Source of the DNA: an uncultured Bacteroidales bacterium
GTDB lineage: Bacteria > Bacteroidota > Bacteroidia > Bacteroidales > Bacteroidaceae
NCBI GenBank assembly: GCA_902772585.1
Contig: CACYBB010000003.1
Location: 1 to 64,000 of the forward strand
Direction: 5' to 3'
DNA length: 64,000 nucleotides
Shown here piece after piece: positions 1 to 7,810 of this stretch (within the stretch, counting starts at the first letter, position 1; every line of letters starts with the position of its first letter). The notes under the pieces are model-generated. The model had not been told where the DNA came from. It saw only the letters and a list, made by a program, of their open reading frames with translations, and ran no database searches. The translations under genes and the position numbers were made by a program.

Positions 1-626
1 ACCATCTTGAAGGTGCCTGGGCGAATCTTGAAGAGATCCACGTCGAAGACTTCCTGAGCAGTAGCAGGGACGGGAGTCTCGCCAGCGCGAGCGGAAGCGC
101 CACCAGAACCAGAATCGGTACCGCCATCGGTGCCGGTATCGGTGCCATCGCCATCTCCGGCGGGAGACCCGCCAGACTCTGGATCACTATCGGTACCACC
201 ATCGCCGTCAGTGGCGGGGGTGCCGCTATCATCACCATCGGTAGTAGTGGTGTCATCGGTGTCATCATCTCCGGCGGGAGACCCGCCGGACGCAGAATCA
301 TCGGTACTGCCATCATCGGTGGGCAATACGGGAGCCGCAGGGGCATTGGTGAGGTAATAGCCCTTGTTCTTGATGACATTGAAGACGCAGCCGGTAATCT
401 CGGTGCCAATAATACGCTTCACAATGGTCAGCATGACCGTGTCCTTCTCCGTGCTAGGCATGGTGCCGTGGAAGGAGACGCGCGGGTCGCTGTTGACCGT
501 ACTCCAGTCATAGGCGAAGCGGACACCAGCCCTGTGGGGGTGGTCTCCTTCTTCGCAGAGCTCCGTCTTGGTGCAGGCAAAGAGCAATGCCAGGAGTGTG
601 AGGAGTATATAGGCGCTATTCTTCAT
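1..626 (-). CDS. DUF5119-like fimbria-associated lipoprotein (3' end beyond window)
   Basis: The start is the ATG at 626. Translation gives a lipoprotein signal ending LLALLFAC, then KTELCEEGDHPHRAGVRFAYDW, a cysteine followed by a DHPH-type motif that I associate with the DUF5119 family of Bacteroidales fimbrial loci. The frame stays open to base 1, so the C-terminus is outside the window. The visible C-terminal part is a low-complexity linker rich in G, S, D and T that contains two copies of the GGSPAGD palindromic repeat (157-175 and 271-289). The gene overlaps the DUF3575 gene upstream by 11 nt, so the two are probably cotranscribed and translationally coupled. An accessory role at an Mfa/Fim-type fimbria is inferred from family and neighbour only. 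Confidence 0.6.
   Translation of the reverse strand, partial: MKNSAYILLTLLALLFACTKTELCEEGDHPHRAGVRFAYDWSTVNSDPRVSFHGTMPSTEKDTVMLTIVKRIIGTEITGCVFNVIKNKGYYLTNAPAAPVLPTDDGSTDDSASGGSPAGDDDTDDTTTTDGDDSGTPATDGDGGTDSDPESGGSPAGDGDGTDTGTDGGTDSGSGGASARAGETPVPATAQEVFDVDLFKIRPGTFKM
157..175. repeat. Family A palindrome, mirror form, copy 1
   Basis: GGCGGG-AGA-CCCGCC (159-173) is a perfect inverted repeat within the DUF5119-like gene, read in frame as GGSPAG on the minus strand. Confidence 0.75.
271..289. repeat. Family A palindrome, mirror form, copy 2
   Basis: CCGGCGGG-AGA-CCCGCCGG is a perfect 19-nt palindrome (8-bp stem, 3-nt loop), in frame as SGGSPAGD in the DUF5119-like gene. Confidence 0.8.
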
Positions 627-1950
627 GCTTCTGTTCTTGTTCGGTTGGGGACTCGGAACCCGACGCTGGAGCGGCAGGAGCCTGCTCTTCAGCGCTAGCG
701 GGGGCAGCGGGAGCGCCCTCGTCAGAGGGAGCGGGAGCTGGCTGCTCGGCAGGAGCCGTCTGCTCAGCAGACGGGGTGCCAGCGGGGGCATCAGTGCCGA
801 CGGGAGACCCGTCGGCCGCTGGAGCAGCGGGAGCGGCGCTGGCATCAGCGCCGGCCTTGGCGGCCTTCTTCTTTTCCTTCTCTTCCGCAGCAGCGGCTTG
901 CTTAGCCTCCTTGTCCGCCTTCTTCTTTTCTTCAGCGGCCTGTTTGTCGGCAGCTTTCTTGGCTTCAGCAGCTTTCTTGTCAGCAGCCTTCTTCGCCTCT
1001 GCAGCCTTCTTATCGGCGGCAGCTTGCTTGTCGGCACGCTCCTTGTTCTTCTTAGCCAACTGGTTGTAGCGATCCCAGAAGACCTTGCTGATGTCTCCAT
1101 AGATAGAGTCGTGGAGGTTCTGGGCAGCGATGGCATTGCGCTCGGCAAGGATAGTGCTGTCTACACGATCCTGATAGTCGAGGTCGACATCGTAACGCCA
1201 GCGGTACTTCTTGGTAATCGGGTAACTGCCAAAGCGATAGACGAAGCCCACACGCAGCTCATTGATGACAGGCATGATGGTGGTCTTGCCTGTAGCTGTG
1301 ATGGGGTAACAGTCGTCCATTCGATCGTGCGTGTAGGTGTCGTACTTCGCATAGGCGACACCTGCACTGGCCGCAAATTCAAGGTCGAGTGAATTGCCGT
1401 TGCTAAACTCATACATCGGCTTAATCATACCCCACATAACACCACCGATAATTGCATTTCCTTGCTTTCCCTCGGTTCCAAATTTCAATGAGTAGTTGTT
1501 GTAAGCCACAAAGGCTCCTCGATAATAAGTGGTGGTGGGGTGTTTGGACTCGGCCCGTCGCGGTGACACGACGCGTTCCCATATGTGTTTCTTTTCTTCT
1601 ACCGCAGGAGAAGAGAATACGCGGATGCGATAGTAATTGCGGACCTCCAGGCGAGCCTCGGCGACATTATAGACGAGGCCGGGCTTATAGGTATGGCTGG
1701 ACTGCCAGTTGTAGCGCAGGTTAAGGCCTACACTCCAACGGTTCCAGTTGGTGGTGCCGAGGTCGTATTCTATACCGATATTGGGAACGAGAAGCAGCCA
1801 GTCGACAGCATTAGAACGCAAGGACAACCTCTCCGCTCCGGAAAGGGTGTCAACCTTATGTCCTGTGTCCATGACCTGTGCTCTCATTGCCAATGGTGCT
1901 AATAGTAATACACACAGCCAAATATATTTGAAGGTACGGGGTTTCACCAT
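616..1950 (-). CDS. DUF3575 outer-membrane protein with long Lys/Ala and Ala/Pro tail
   Basis: The protein has 444 residues from the ATG at 1950; the in-frame TTG three bases upstream is ignored. A signal peptide (to about residue 25, ending MRAQ) is followed by a DUF3575-type beta-barrel region (LRSNAVDWLLLVPNIGIEY, then GLNLRYNW) to about residue 260. DUF3575 proteins occur in Bacteroidales fimbrial clusters, and the DUF5119-like partner next door supports this. Residues of about 300-365 are a TolA-like coiled coil built on repeated KKAAEAKKAADK words. The last 80 residues are Ala/Pro/Glu rich and include a family A palindrome (797-815). The tail is far longer than the barrel needs and looks like expanded, recently repeated sequence. 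A promoter box lies at 2007-2014. Confidence 0.8.
   Translation of the reverse strand: MVKPRTFKYIWLCVLLLAPLAMRAQVMDTGHKVDTLSGAERLSLRSNAVDWLLLVPNIGIEYDLGTTNWNRWSVGLNLRYNWQSSHTYKPGLVYNVAEARLEVRNYYRIRVFSSPAVEEKKHIWERVVSPRRAESKHPTTTYYRGAFVAYNNYSLKFGTEGKQGNAIIGGVMWGMIKPMYEFSNGNSLDLEFAASAGVAYAKYDTYTHDRMDDCYPITATGKTTIMPVINELRVGFVYRFGSYPITKKYRWRYDVDLDYQDRVDSTILAERNAIAAQNLHDSIYGDISKVFWDRYNQLAKKNKERADKQAAADKKAAEAKKAADKKAAEAKKAADKQAAEEKKKADKEAKQAAAAEEKEKKKAAKAGADASAAPAAPAADGSPVGTDAPAGTPSAEQTAPAEQPAPAPSDEGAPAAPASAEEQAPAAPASGSESPTEQEQKHEE
797..815. repeat. Family A palindrome, mirror form, copy 3 (compensated stem)
   Basis: CCGACGGG-AGA-CCCGTCGG is a perfect palindrome that differs from the 271-289 copy by one base on each arm, so pairing is kept. 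It reads DGSPVG in the DUF3575 protein. Confidence 0.8.
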
Positions 1951-2006
1951 CAATATGTTAGCTTTTACTTCTTAGTTTTTTTATCCTTTTTAAGGAAATG
2001 CGGTGG

Positions 2007-2014
2007 CAAAGTTA
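2007..2014 (-). promoter_or_regulatory. -7 box of the DUF3575/DUF5119 operon
   Basis: On the minus strand this reads TAACTTTG, the Bacteroidota -7 consensus. It lies 57 nt before the ATG at 1950. Confidence 0.6.
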
Positions 2015-2092
2015 AGCAAAAGAAACTAAAAAACAAAGGGTTTATACCATAAAAGTTGTTAAGAGATGTAAAATCGAAGAGATTTGTACATT

Positions 2093-2104
2093 GTGTGCGC
2101 ACAC
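2093..2104. promoter_or_regulatory. 12-bp perfect palindrome upstream of fimbrial promoter
   Basis: GTGTGCGCACAC is fully self-complementary and lies about 80 bp upstream of the 2007 promoter box. It could be an operator; nothing else supports that. Confidence 0.25.
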
Positions 2105-2190
2105 CAAAAGAAAGTGTAAAATTAACGCTTTTTTAGAGATAAAGGAAACAAATAGGGCGGGATTTAAGGAAACAAATTGGCGCAAAAAAG

Positions 2191-2280
2191 GAAACGAATT
2201 ACCATAATAAACCGTAATATATTTAAGAAACGAATTATCCTAATTGACCTTAATTTTATCCACAAATTTTACTAATTTAA
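2191..2280. repeat. AT-rich GAAACGAATT repeat, left direct copy
   Basis: A stretch starting GAAACGAATTACCATAATAA and containing GAAACGAATTATCCTAATTG is repeated almost base for base at 2688-2776. The two copies bracket the hairpin-rich cassette at 2295-2634. Confidence 0.8.
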
Positions 2281-2294
2281 GTTTCAGTTGTTTT

Positions 2295-2634
2295 ACAAAA
2301 ACCTCAAAAACCCCTCTTCCGCTGTCTTAGCTCTCCGAGCTTCTGTGCCGCTGCCATGGCTTTGTGCCTGTGAGCAAGCTCCCGCACCAGCCACGACATC
2401 ACCACACTTTGCTCCGCAACGTAAGACATCTTCAGAGGCAAAAACACCGCTTCGCTTAAATCGGTTTTTCAGCCCAAAGGGCGAGGTTTTTGCCACCATG
2501 ATGGCTCAGTTTTGGAACAAAACCGGACTGGGCTTCAGGACTGTGCAAGAGCTTGCTCTTAAACACAAGGACGGAAGAACTGTACGTTGGGCCGAAGGCC
2601 ACAGCCATCAGGAGTGGTGTTTTTATGGTTTTTG
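2295..2634. other. Hairpin-rich noncoding cassette with imperfect terminal inverted repeats
   Basis: This block of ordinary GC content sits between two AT-rich direct repeats. Its ends are inverted repeats (ACAAAAACCTCAAAAAC at 2295-2311 against ACAAAAACCATAAAAAC on the other strand at 2634-2618, 15 of 17 identical). Perfect internal hairpins are AGCTC-TCC-GAGCT (2329-2341), GAGC-AA-GCTC (2372-2381), GCCC-AAA-GGGC (2472-2482), GTTTTG-GAA-CAAAAC (2509-2523), AAGAGC-TT-GCTCTT (2547-2560) and GGCC-GAA-GGCC (2590-2600). A 9-bp stem (2437-2445 with 2486-2494) encloses two smaller hairpins. Open frames exist on both strands, but the paired structure suggests a structured RNA or a DNA-hairpin mobile element rather than a protein. 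Confidence 0.55.
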
Positions 2635-2687
2635 TTTTCAACATATCAACTTTCGAAATGTGGTATCGAAATCGTTTCAAAGAAAAA

Positions 2688-2896
2688 GAAACGAATTACC
2701 ATAATAAACCGTAATATTTTTAAGAAACGAATTATCCTAATTGACCTTAATTGGATCCACAAATTTAACTAATTAAGATTTGAGATAATAATTAGAATAA
2801 TTCGTGAGTCAAATTCGTTATAATTAGGATAATTCGTTTCTCAAAACACACCTGGATTATTCGTTTCTTAATATATCATTGAGGGGAATTTGTTTC
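2688..2896. repeat. AT-rich repeat, right direct copy plus inverted copies
   Basis: Positions 2688-2776 copy 2191-2280. From 2790 the same words appear in the opposite orientation (AATTCGTTTC at 2831-2840, ATTCGTTTCTTA near 2863), and the last one, GAATTTGTTTCTTA, runs into the stop codon of the transporter gene. Confidence 0.75.
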
Positions 2897-4354
2897 TTAG
2901 TCCTCAGCAACGACGGGCTTGTACTTCGGAACGAGGGCCTTCATGATGCACCAGCCGATGAGGTAGGCGACAGCACAGAAGGAGAAGACTACCATGTAGG
3001 CGGCAGGCTTGCCCTCGAAGCCCATGACAGAGAAGGCACTACCCTGCCCCTCTGCCCAGGTGAAGAAGACACCAGAGCCGAAGTTGATAGCCATAGAGCC
3101 GAGACCACCGACAGCAGTGCCCAGACCTACGAGGGTACCGATGGTGGACTTGGGGAACATATCGCCCACGGTAGAGAAGAGGTTGGCAGACCAAGCCTGG
3201 TGACCGGCACCAAGGAGACCGATGAGGATGGCAGGCCACCATGCGCTATAAGCACCGAGAGGCTGTGCCAACAGACCCAATACGGGGAAGCAGGCGAAGA
3301 TGAGCATGGCACGCATACGACCGAGATAAGGATTCATGCCCAGACGCTCAACAAAGATCTTCGGCAGATAGCCACCACCAATAGAGAGGATGGTAACGAT
3401 GGCATAGAGCGTGAAGATGAGGGCGATACCCATGGCAGAGTCGGAGGTGTAGCCATACTGGTCGGAGAAATAGGCGGGAGCCCAGAAGAGGAAGAACCAC
3501 CAGACACCGTCGGTCATGAACTTACCCACGATAAACGACCAGGTCTGCTTGTAGGTGAGACACTTGAAGAAGGGGATAGCAACCTCTTCCTTCTGGTCCT
3601 CACGGTTCTGGACGGTGGCGAGATCGATGTCCTGCTCGATATAGTTCAGCTCAGCCTGGTTGACGTGCTTGTTCTTGCGAGGCTTGTCGTAAGCCCAGAT
3701 CCACAGGGCCATCCATACATAGCCCAGCACACCGATGACGATGAACGCCATCTCCCAACCCCAGGTACGAGCCAGCAGGGGAATAGTAGCAGGAGCAGCG
3801 AGGGCACCGACAGAAGCACCACTATTGAAGATAGAGGTGGCAAAGGCACGGTCCTTGGCAGGGAAATATTCGGCGGTAGCCTTGATGGCTGAGGGGAAGT
3901 TACCGGCCTCACCGACGGCGAGAATCATACGGCACGAGAGGAACAGCCATACAGAGATGGTAGCAATGGCTACGGCAGCATCGCTGCCAGCCTGTACCAG
4001 ACGCAGGGCCTCAATAGTATCGTAGCCCTCAATCTGCATGGTTGCCCAGCCACAGCCGGCATGAAGCACGGCACCAGTGGACCATACGAAGATAGCGATG
4101 AGGTAACCCTTCTTGGTGCCCATCCAGTCGATGAACTTACCCGCGAAGATGTTAGCGATGGCATAGAAAGCCGAGAAGAGACCGGTGATATAGCCGTAGT
4201 GGGCATCGGTCCAGTGGAAGTCAACGGCAATGAAGTCCTTCCAGGTGAGAGACAGGACCTGACGGTCCATGTAGTTAACGGTGGTTGCCAGGAAGAGCAA
4301 CGCACAGATGACCCAACGGAAATTGGACATCTTGGTGGTTTGTACTGCGCTCAT
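2897..4354 (-). CDS. MFS hexuronate-type transporter (ExuT-like)
   Basis: The protein has 485 residues from the ATG at 4354 (MSAVQTTKMSNFRW). An in-frame TTG at 4366 is an unlikely start. About twelve hydrophobic segments and the N-terminal pattern FLATTVNYMDRQVLS match the anion:cation symporter branch of the major facilitator superfamily, which includes ExuT (galacturonate/glucuronate) and related sugar-acid carriers. The upstream neighbour is KduI, which acts on a product of unsaturated uronates, so uptake of a hexuronate into the cytoplasm is the likely job. The exact substrate is inferred. Both flanks are AT-rich GAAACGAATT repeats, and the stop codon lies inside one. Confidence 0.8.
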   Translation of the reverse strand: MSAVQTTKMSNFRWVICALLFLATTVNYMDRQVLSLTWKDFIAVDFHWTDAHYGYITGLFSAFYAIANIFAGKFIDWMGTKKGYLIAIFVWSTGAVLHAGCGWATMQIEGYDTIEALRLVQAGSDAAVAIATISVWLFLSCRMILAVGEAGNFPSAIKATAEYFPAKDRAFATSIFNSGASVGALAAPATIPLLARTWGWEMAFIVIGVLGYVWMALWIWAYDKPRKNKHVNQAELNYIEQDIDLATVQNREDQKEEVAIPFFKCLTYKQTWSFIVGKFMTDGVWWFFLFWAPAYFSDQYGYTSDSAMGIALIFTLYAIVTILSIGGGYLPKIFVERLGMNPYLGRMRAMLIFACFPVLGLLAQPLGAYSAWWPAILIGLLGAGHQAWSANLFSTVGDMFPKSTIGTLVGLGTAVGGLGSMAINFGSGVFFTWAEGQGSAFSVMGFEGKPAAYMVVFSFCAVAYLIGWCIMKALVPKYKPVVAED

Positions 4355-4388
4355 ATTTGAAATCAATTTTGGTTATATACTGTTTTAC

Positions 4389-4540
4389 TTAGAAACAAAT
4401 GGGATGTTTTTTAGAAACGAATCATCCTAATTAACCCTAATTTTGTTCACAAATAGTTTTGTTGTTTTTAGAAACGAATTATTCTAATTATATTTAATTT
4501 AAGCCACGAATTTTATTAATTAATTGGATTCGTTTCTGTT
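4389..4540. repeat. AT-rich GAAACGAATT repeat block between exuT-like gene and kduI
   Basis: The block opens with AGAAACAAAT/AGAAACGAAT words and closes with GGATTCGTTTCTG in inverse orientation. Positions 4411-4522 (112 bp) are repeated at 7868-7979 with one base difference (ATCATCC against ATTATCC). Confidence 0.85.
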
Positions 4541-4554
4541 AGCCATACATTCGT

Positions 4555-5568
4555 TTACTTGATATCGATGACGGGGATGTTGTCCTTGTCGTTATAGTAG
4601 AGGTTCTCGCCAGCCATGCCCCAGATGAAGGTGTAGTAGTAGGTGCCGGCAGCAGCGTGCATGGACCATTCGGGTGACATGATGGCCTGCTCGTTGTGGA
4701 GCCAAACGACACGGGACTCTTCGGGCTGACCCATGATATGAGAGATGGTCTGCGTCTCGGGGAGGTTGAAGTAATAGTAGGCCTCAATGCGACGACCATG
4801 GGTGTGGGGAGGCATGGTGTTCCAGGCGGCACCCGGGTTGAGCTGGGTGAGACCGAGCTGGAGCTGGCAGGGGCCTTCCTCGAGAACATCGTTGACGATG
4901 AGCTTATAGACGGTGCGGTTGTTGCACTCCTCCAAAGAACCGACAGGTCCCCAGACGGCAGCCTTCAGCGAACCCTTACGACCATCGAGGGTAATCCACT
5001 GGGTCTTGAAATGCTGGTGGGCGGTGGCAGAGTTCAGGTAGAACTTAGCAGGCTTGGAGGCATCCTTAGAACGGAACAGCACCTCTTTGTTGGTGTCGAG
5101 GGAGTTGCCCTTCTTGTCCTTGCCCAAATGACCACGACCGATATACAGCGCCTCCTTGGGCTGGAGGGGATACTCCTTGCCATCGACGATGACAAAACCT
5201 TCGCCAAGACCACAGTTGACGATACCAATCTCACGGTTGTAGAGGAAGTACTTGTCCTTGATGTCCTTATCGACATCGAGACCCAGTTCCCAGAAATTCT
5301 CGAGTTTCAGGGTCTTGGTGACAGGCATGGCGCCGCCGAAGATGAAACGGTCGTAATGACTGTAGGTGAGTAGGATGGAGTCAGGTGCCATGACCTTCTC
5401 CATAACGAAACGCTCACGAAGGGTCTTCGTGTCGTAGTGCTTGACATCCTCGGGGTGGCAGGCGGTCTGGAAACGAACGTGCTGGGCACCAACGAAGCGA
5501 TCGGGCTCCTGAGCGGAGGCGGAAAGCAAATTGCTCGTAAGCAGTAGTAAAAGAAATGTTTTTTTCAT
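4555..5568 (-). CDS. kduI: 5-keto-4-deoxyuronate isomerase, predicted exported
   Basis: The protein has 337 residues, longer than the roughly 280 of cytoplasmic KduI because of an N-terminal signal peptide ([20 protein letters not shown]). KduI converts 5-dehydro-4-deoxy-D-glucuronate to 3-deoxy-D-glycero-2,5-hexodiulosonate in pectin and glycosaminoglycan breakdown. The zinc site is visible as [15 protein letters not shown] (H255, H257, E262) with H304 in SMHAAAG. The next gene is an ExuT-like transporter, and a GH28 pectinase lies 18 kb away. If the signal works, isomerisation would take place in the periplasm before uptake. No canonical promoter lies directly upstream, so transcription may come from the EIIC promoter. 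Confidence 0.9.
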   Translation of the reverse strand: MKKTFLLLLLTSNLLSASAQEPDRFVGAQHVRFQTACHPEDVKHYDTKTLRERFVMEKVMAPDSILLTYSHYDRFIFGGAMPVTKTLKLENFWELGLDVDKDIKDKYFLYNREIGIVNCGLGEGFVIVDGKEYPLQPKEALYIGRGHLGKDKKGNSLDTNKEVLFRSKDASKPAKFYLNSATAHQHFKTQWITLDGRKGSLKAAVWGPVGSLEECNNRTVYKLIVNDVLEEGPCQLQLGLTQLNPGAAWNTMPPHTHGRRIEAYYYFNLPETQTISHIMGQPEESRVVWLHNEQAIMSPEWSMHAAAGTYYYTFIWGMAGENLYYNDKDNIPVIDIK

Positions 5569-5584
5569 ATTGTTGTTTTATGTT

Positions 5585-5767
5585 TAGAAACGAATTGTTG
5601 TTCTGATTATTTTAAGAAGCGAATGATTATTTTTAAGGAAACGAATTATTCTAATTATATTTAATTTAGATCACGAATGATTGTTTTTTCTAAGAAACGA
5701 ATTATACTAATTATATTTAATTTAAGCCACGAATTATTCTAATTTATTATTAGCAACTAATTATATT
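5585..5767. repeat. AT-rich GAAACGAATT repeat block downstream of GxxExxY gene
   Basis: There are three forward copies of GAAACGAATT (5587, 5638, 5694), the last two followed by the longer word ATTATATTTAATTTA and a CACGAAT. The copy at 5694-5735 is a 42-nt inverted match (33 of 42) to 6236-6277 on the far side of the GxxExxY gene. Confidence 0.8.
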
Positions 5768-6202
5768 TTACTTATCGGTGATATAGTTTTTGTAATTTTC
5801 ATGATTGAGCATTACGAAATCATCGAACTGTGGCTGATAGAGGTAGCGTTCTGTATAGAGGCTTTCTTCTCCAAAATTGAACAATATACCACGGTATTGG
5901 TTGGTAATACGCATATAATTAAACAATTGGGAGCGATGAATGGGGATTATTTCATCAACTGATTTTAACTCTATGATAATACCCTTGTAATAGAAGTCGG
6001 CAAAATATGTTTTTTCCAAAATTACATCCTTATATTGTAATCGTAATTCCTTTTCACGTTCAGCATCCATTCCACGTTTTTTCATCTCTACAGCAAGAGC
6101 CTCCTGATAGATTGCTTCGGCCATACCATGTCCCAATACGGAGTGAACCTCCATAGCCGCGCCAACGACATCATACATATCTTTATACTCTTGCTTTGTC
6201 AT
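5768..6202 (-). CDS. GxxExxY protein (PD-(D/E)XK-like family)
   Basis: The protein has 144 residues and starts at the ATG at 6202. The family signature is G26-M-A-E29-A-I-Y32. The later stretch YKGIIIELKS looks like the beta-strand E-x-K core of the PD-(D/E)XK nuclease fold, to which this family has been assigned; no biochemical role is established as far as I know. The gene is clearly more AT-rich than its neighbours. It is framed by inverted copies of a 42-bp repeat (5694-5735 and 6236-6277), and related repeat fragments fill every gap from 2.2 to 8.0 kb. It therefore looks like a transferred unit inserted in a sugar-catabolism operon. Confidence 0.9.
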   Translation of the reverse strand: MTKQEYKDMYDVVGAAMEVHSVLGHGMAEAIYQEALAVEMKKRGMDAEREKELRLQYKDVILEKTYFADFYYKGIIIELKSVDEIIPIHRSQLFNYMRITNQYRGILFNFGEESLYTERYLYQPQFDDFVMLNHENYKNYITDK

Positions 6203-6235
6203 TATGATTAGAATAATTACAAAATTTATTAGAAA

Positions 6236-6300
6236 AATTTGTGGATAAAATTAGGATCAATTAGGATAATTCGTTTCTTACAAAACCATCATTCGTTTCT
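6236..6300. repeat. Inverted AT-rich repeat upstream of GxxExxY gene
   Basis: AATTTGTGGAT...AATTCGTTTC (6236-6277) is the inverse partner of 5694-5735. A further ATTCGTTTCTA follows at about 6291. Confidence 0.75.
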
Positions 6301-6324
6301 AAAAAGATATTTCTTTCTGGTTCT

Positions 6325-7692
6325 TTACTGGGAATTCTTTTCAGAGGCAGCGATGCGGAGGCGGTTCCAGACAACCAGGGCTACAGTGATGAGGGTGAGG
6401 ACAGCGGCGCCGATGTATTTCAGGTACGCCACGCACTTGTAGATGAGCCAGCCGAAGAGGGAGGAGGCGAAATCGAGGGCACCGGCCTCGAAGCCTTCGG
6501 GAATCTTGGCGGCAGGGTCGTTGGTCTGGGCATAGACCGTCTGGGCGGCCTGTGTGAAGGCGGGAGCCATGTCGGTGACAAACCAGAGACCGATGCCTAC
6601 GGCGACGAGTCCGATAATCAGCGTCTTTACGACATTACCCTTGGTATAGGGCAGAATCATCACGAAGATATAGAACATACCTGCCAGGGATGCCAACGGC
6701 AGGAACTCGTTGCCGGGAAGGACCACAGCCAGCAGCAGAGTCAGGGGTATCAGGATGAGTGAGGCGACAAGGGTGGTAGGATGACCGATGACCAGTGCCG
6801 GGGACATGCCGATATACACCTTCTTGCCATTGAACTTACGCTTCACAACCTCCTGGGTCTTCTCAGCGATGGGCTTCAGACCATCGATGAAGAGCTTGGT
6901 GATGCGGGGGATGAGTTCCATGACAGCACCCATGGTGACACCGAGGAAGAGCACCTTCTTGATGTCGAGTTGGGCGACAGCACCTATCAGTGCACCGACG
7001 ATGACACCCAGCACAATGGGTTCACCGAGGACACCGAACTTCTTCTTCAGACCCTCGGCATCGATATCGAGCTTGGAGAAGCCTGGAATCTTGTCCAAGA
7101 GCCAGTTGATGGCGATGGCAAAAGCCGTAAAGCTCTGGCAGAACGGCTGTGGGATGGAGATACCATCCATATCGTCGTAATAGCCCTGGAAACGGTCGGC
7201 GGTGAGGTCGGCCATCACCAAGGTGATGATATAACAAACGATAGCGGCGAAATAGCCCCATGCCAGCGACTGATCCATGACGAAATAGGCCACGGCACCG
7301 ATGAAGGCGAAGTGCCAGTAGTTCCAGAGGTCGATATTCACCGTCCGTGTGCAGCCCGTGACGAGCAGCAGGAAGTTGACACCCAAACAGATGGGGATGA
7401 TAAGCGCACCCACGGCGGTGTTATACGCCACAGCAGCAGCGGCAGGCCATCCCATATCAAATACACCGAGCTGGAGGTCGTAGAGACGAGAGATCTCCGA
7501 GAGCGGTGAACCGAAATTGTTGGTGAGCAGGGCGGTGACAATGCCCAAGCCAACGAAACCCACGCCGACATAGAGGCCGGACTTGAGAGACTTACCGAAT
7601 TTCATGCCGATGCAAAGGCCGATAATCGTGAAGAGAATCGGCATCATGACGCTGGCACCTAAGCTAATGATATAGCTGAATACTTGTTCCAT
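6325..7692 (-). CDS. Galactitol-type PTS EIIC-like permease (EIIC-GAT family)
   Basis: This 455-residue polytopic membrane protein contains about ten hydrophobic segments. The opening MEQVFSYIISLGASVMMPI and the loop IGHPTTLVASLILIPLTLLL match the EIIC-GAT (GatC/SgcC) family of sugar permeases. No EIIA, EIIB, HPr or EI genes are visible, and Bacteroidota generally lack a full PTS, so it is probably not phosphorylating in the classical sense. With kduI and an ExuT-like transporter downstream, a sugar alcohol or uronate product is a plausible substrate, but that is inference. A promoter box, a terminator and a palindromic operator candidate lie just upstream, so this gene probably opens the 2.9-7.7 kb transcription unit. 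Confidence 0.8.
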   Translation of the reverse strand: MEQVFSYIISLGASVMMPILFTIIGLCIGMKFGKSLKSGLYVGVGFVGLGIVTALLTNNFGSPLSEISRLYDLQLGVFDMGWPAAAAVAYNTAVGALIIPICLGVNFLLLVTGCTRTVNIDLWNYWHFAFIGAVAYFVMDQSLAWGYFAAIVCYIITLVMADLTADRFQGYYDDMDGISIPQPFCQSFTAFAIAINWLLDKIPGFSKLDIDAEGLKKKFGVLGEPIVLGVIVGALIGAVAQLDIKKVLFLGVTMGAVMELIPRITKLFIDGLKPIAEKTQEVVKRKFNGKKVYIGMSPALVIGHPTTLVASLILIPLTLLLAVVLPGNEFLPLASLAGMFYIFVMILPYTKGNVVKTLIIGLVAVGIGLWFVTDMAPAFTQAAQTVYAQTNDPAAKIPEGFEAGALDFASSLFGWLIYKCVAYLKYIGAAVLTLITVALVVWNRLRIAASEKNSQ

Positions 7693-7742
7693 GAATCAAA
7701 TAATTATCGATAATATTTGTTTTGTTTTAGCCTATTCGCCTG

Positions 7743-7750
7743 CAAAGATA
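7743..7750 (-). promoter_or_regulatory. -7 box of the EIIC/kduI/exuT unit
   Basis: The minus strand reads TATCTTTG followed by GCA, 50 nt before the EIIC start. Confidence 0.6.
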
Positions 7751-7753
7751 ATA

Positions 7754-7791
7754 AAAAAACAGCGAAAGACATGTATCTTTCGTTGTTTTTT
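7754..7791 (-). terminator. Rho-independent terminator after murF-alr (bidirectional form)
   Basis: A 16-bp stem (one G-T pair) with core CGAAAGA/TCTTTCG and loop CATGTA is flanked by A and T runs. On the minus strand it ends in a T run, as needed after the alr end at 8026, and directly precedes the EIIC promoter. Confidence 0.75.
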
Positions 7792-7797
7792 CTTACT

Positions 7798-7807
7798 AAA
7801 ACGTTTT
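7798..7807. promoter_or_regulatory. LacI-family-like operator candidate
   Basis: AAAACGTTTT is a perfect palindrome with a central CG, the shape of LacI/PurR-family sites. It lies about 50 bp upstream of the EIIC -7 box. No regulator gene is nearby. Confidence 0.3.
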
Positions 7808-7810
7808 CAG

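Noticed and set aside
625-1392. 255-codon plus-strand frame opposite the DUF3575 gene
   Set aside because: It is Ser/Gly/Leu low complexity, the antisense of the Ala/Lys/Pro tail.
2288-2704. 138-codon plus-strand frame and two shorter minus-strand frames in the 2.3-2.7 kb cassette
   Set aside because: Frames on both strands cover the same perfect hairpins, have no promoter box or family motif and run into the flanking repeats, so a protein is less likely than a structured element.
2897-3892. Long plus-strand frame opposite the MFS transporter
   Set aside because: Antisense shadow, rich in D, E, G and R as expected opposite hydrophobic codons.
5768-6202. Toxin-antitoxin or transposase gene
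   Set aside because: The GxxExxY signature and E-x-K core fit the GxxExxY family; no partner gene or transposase motif is seen.
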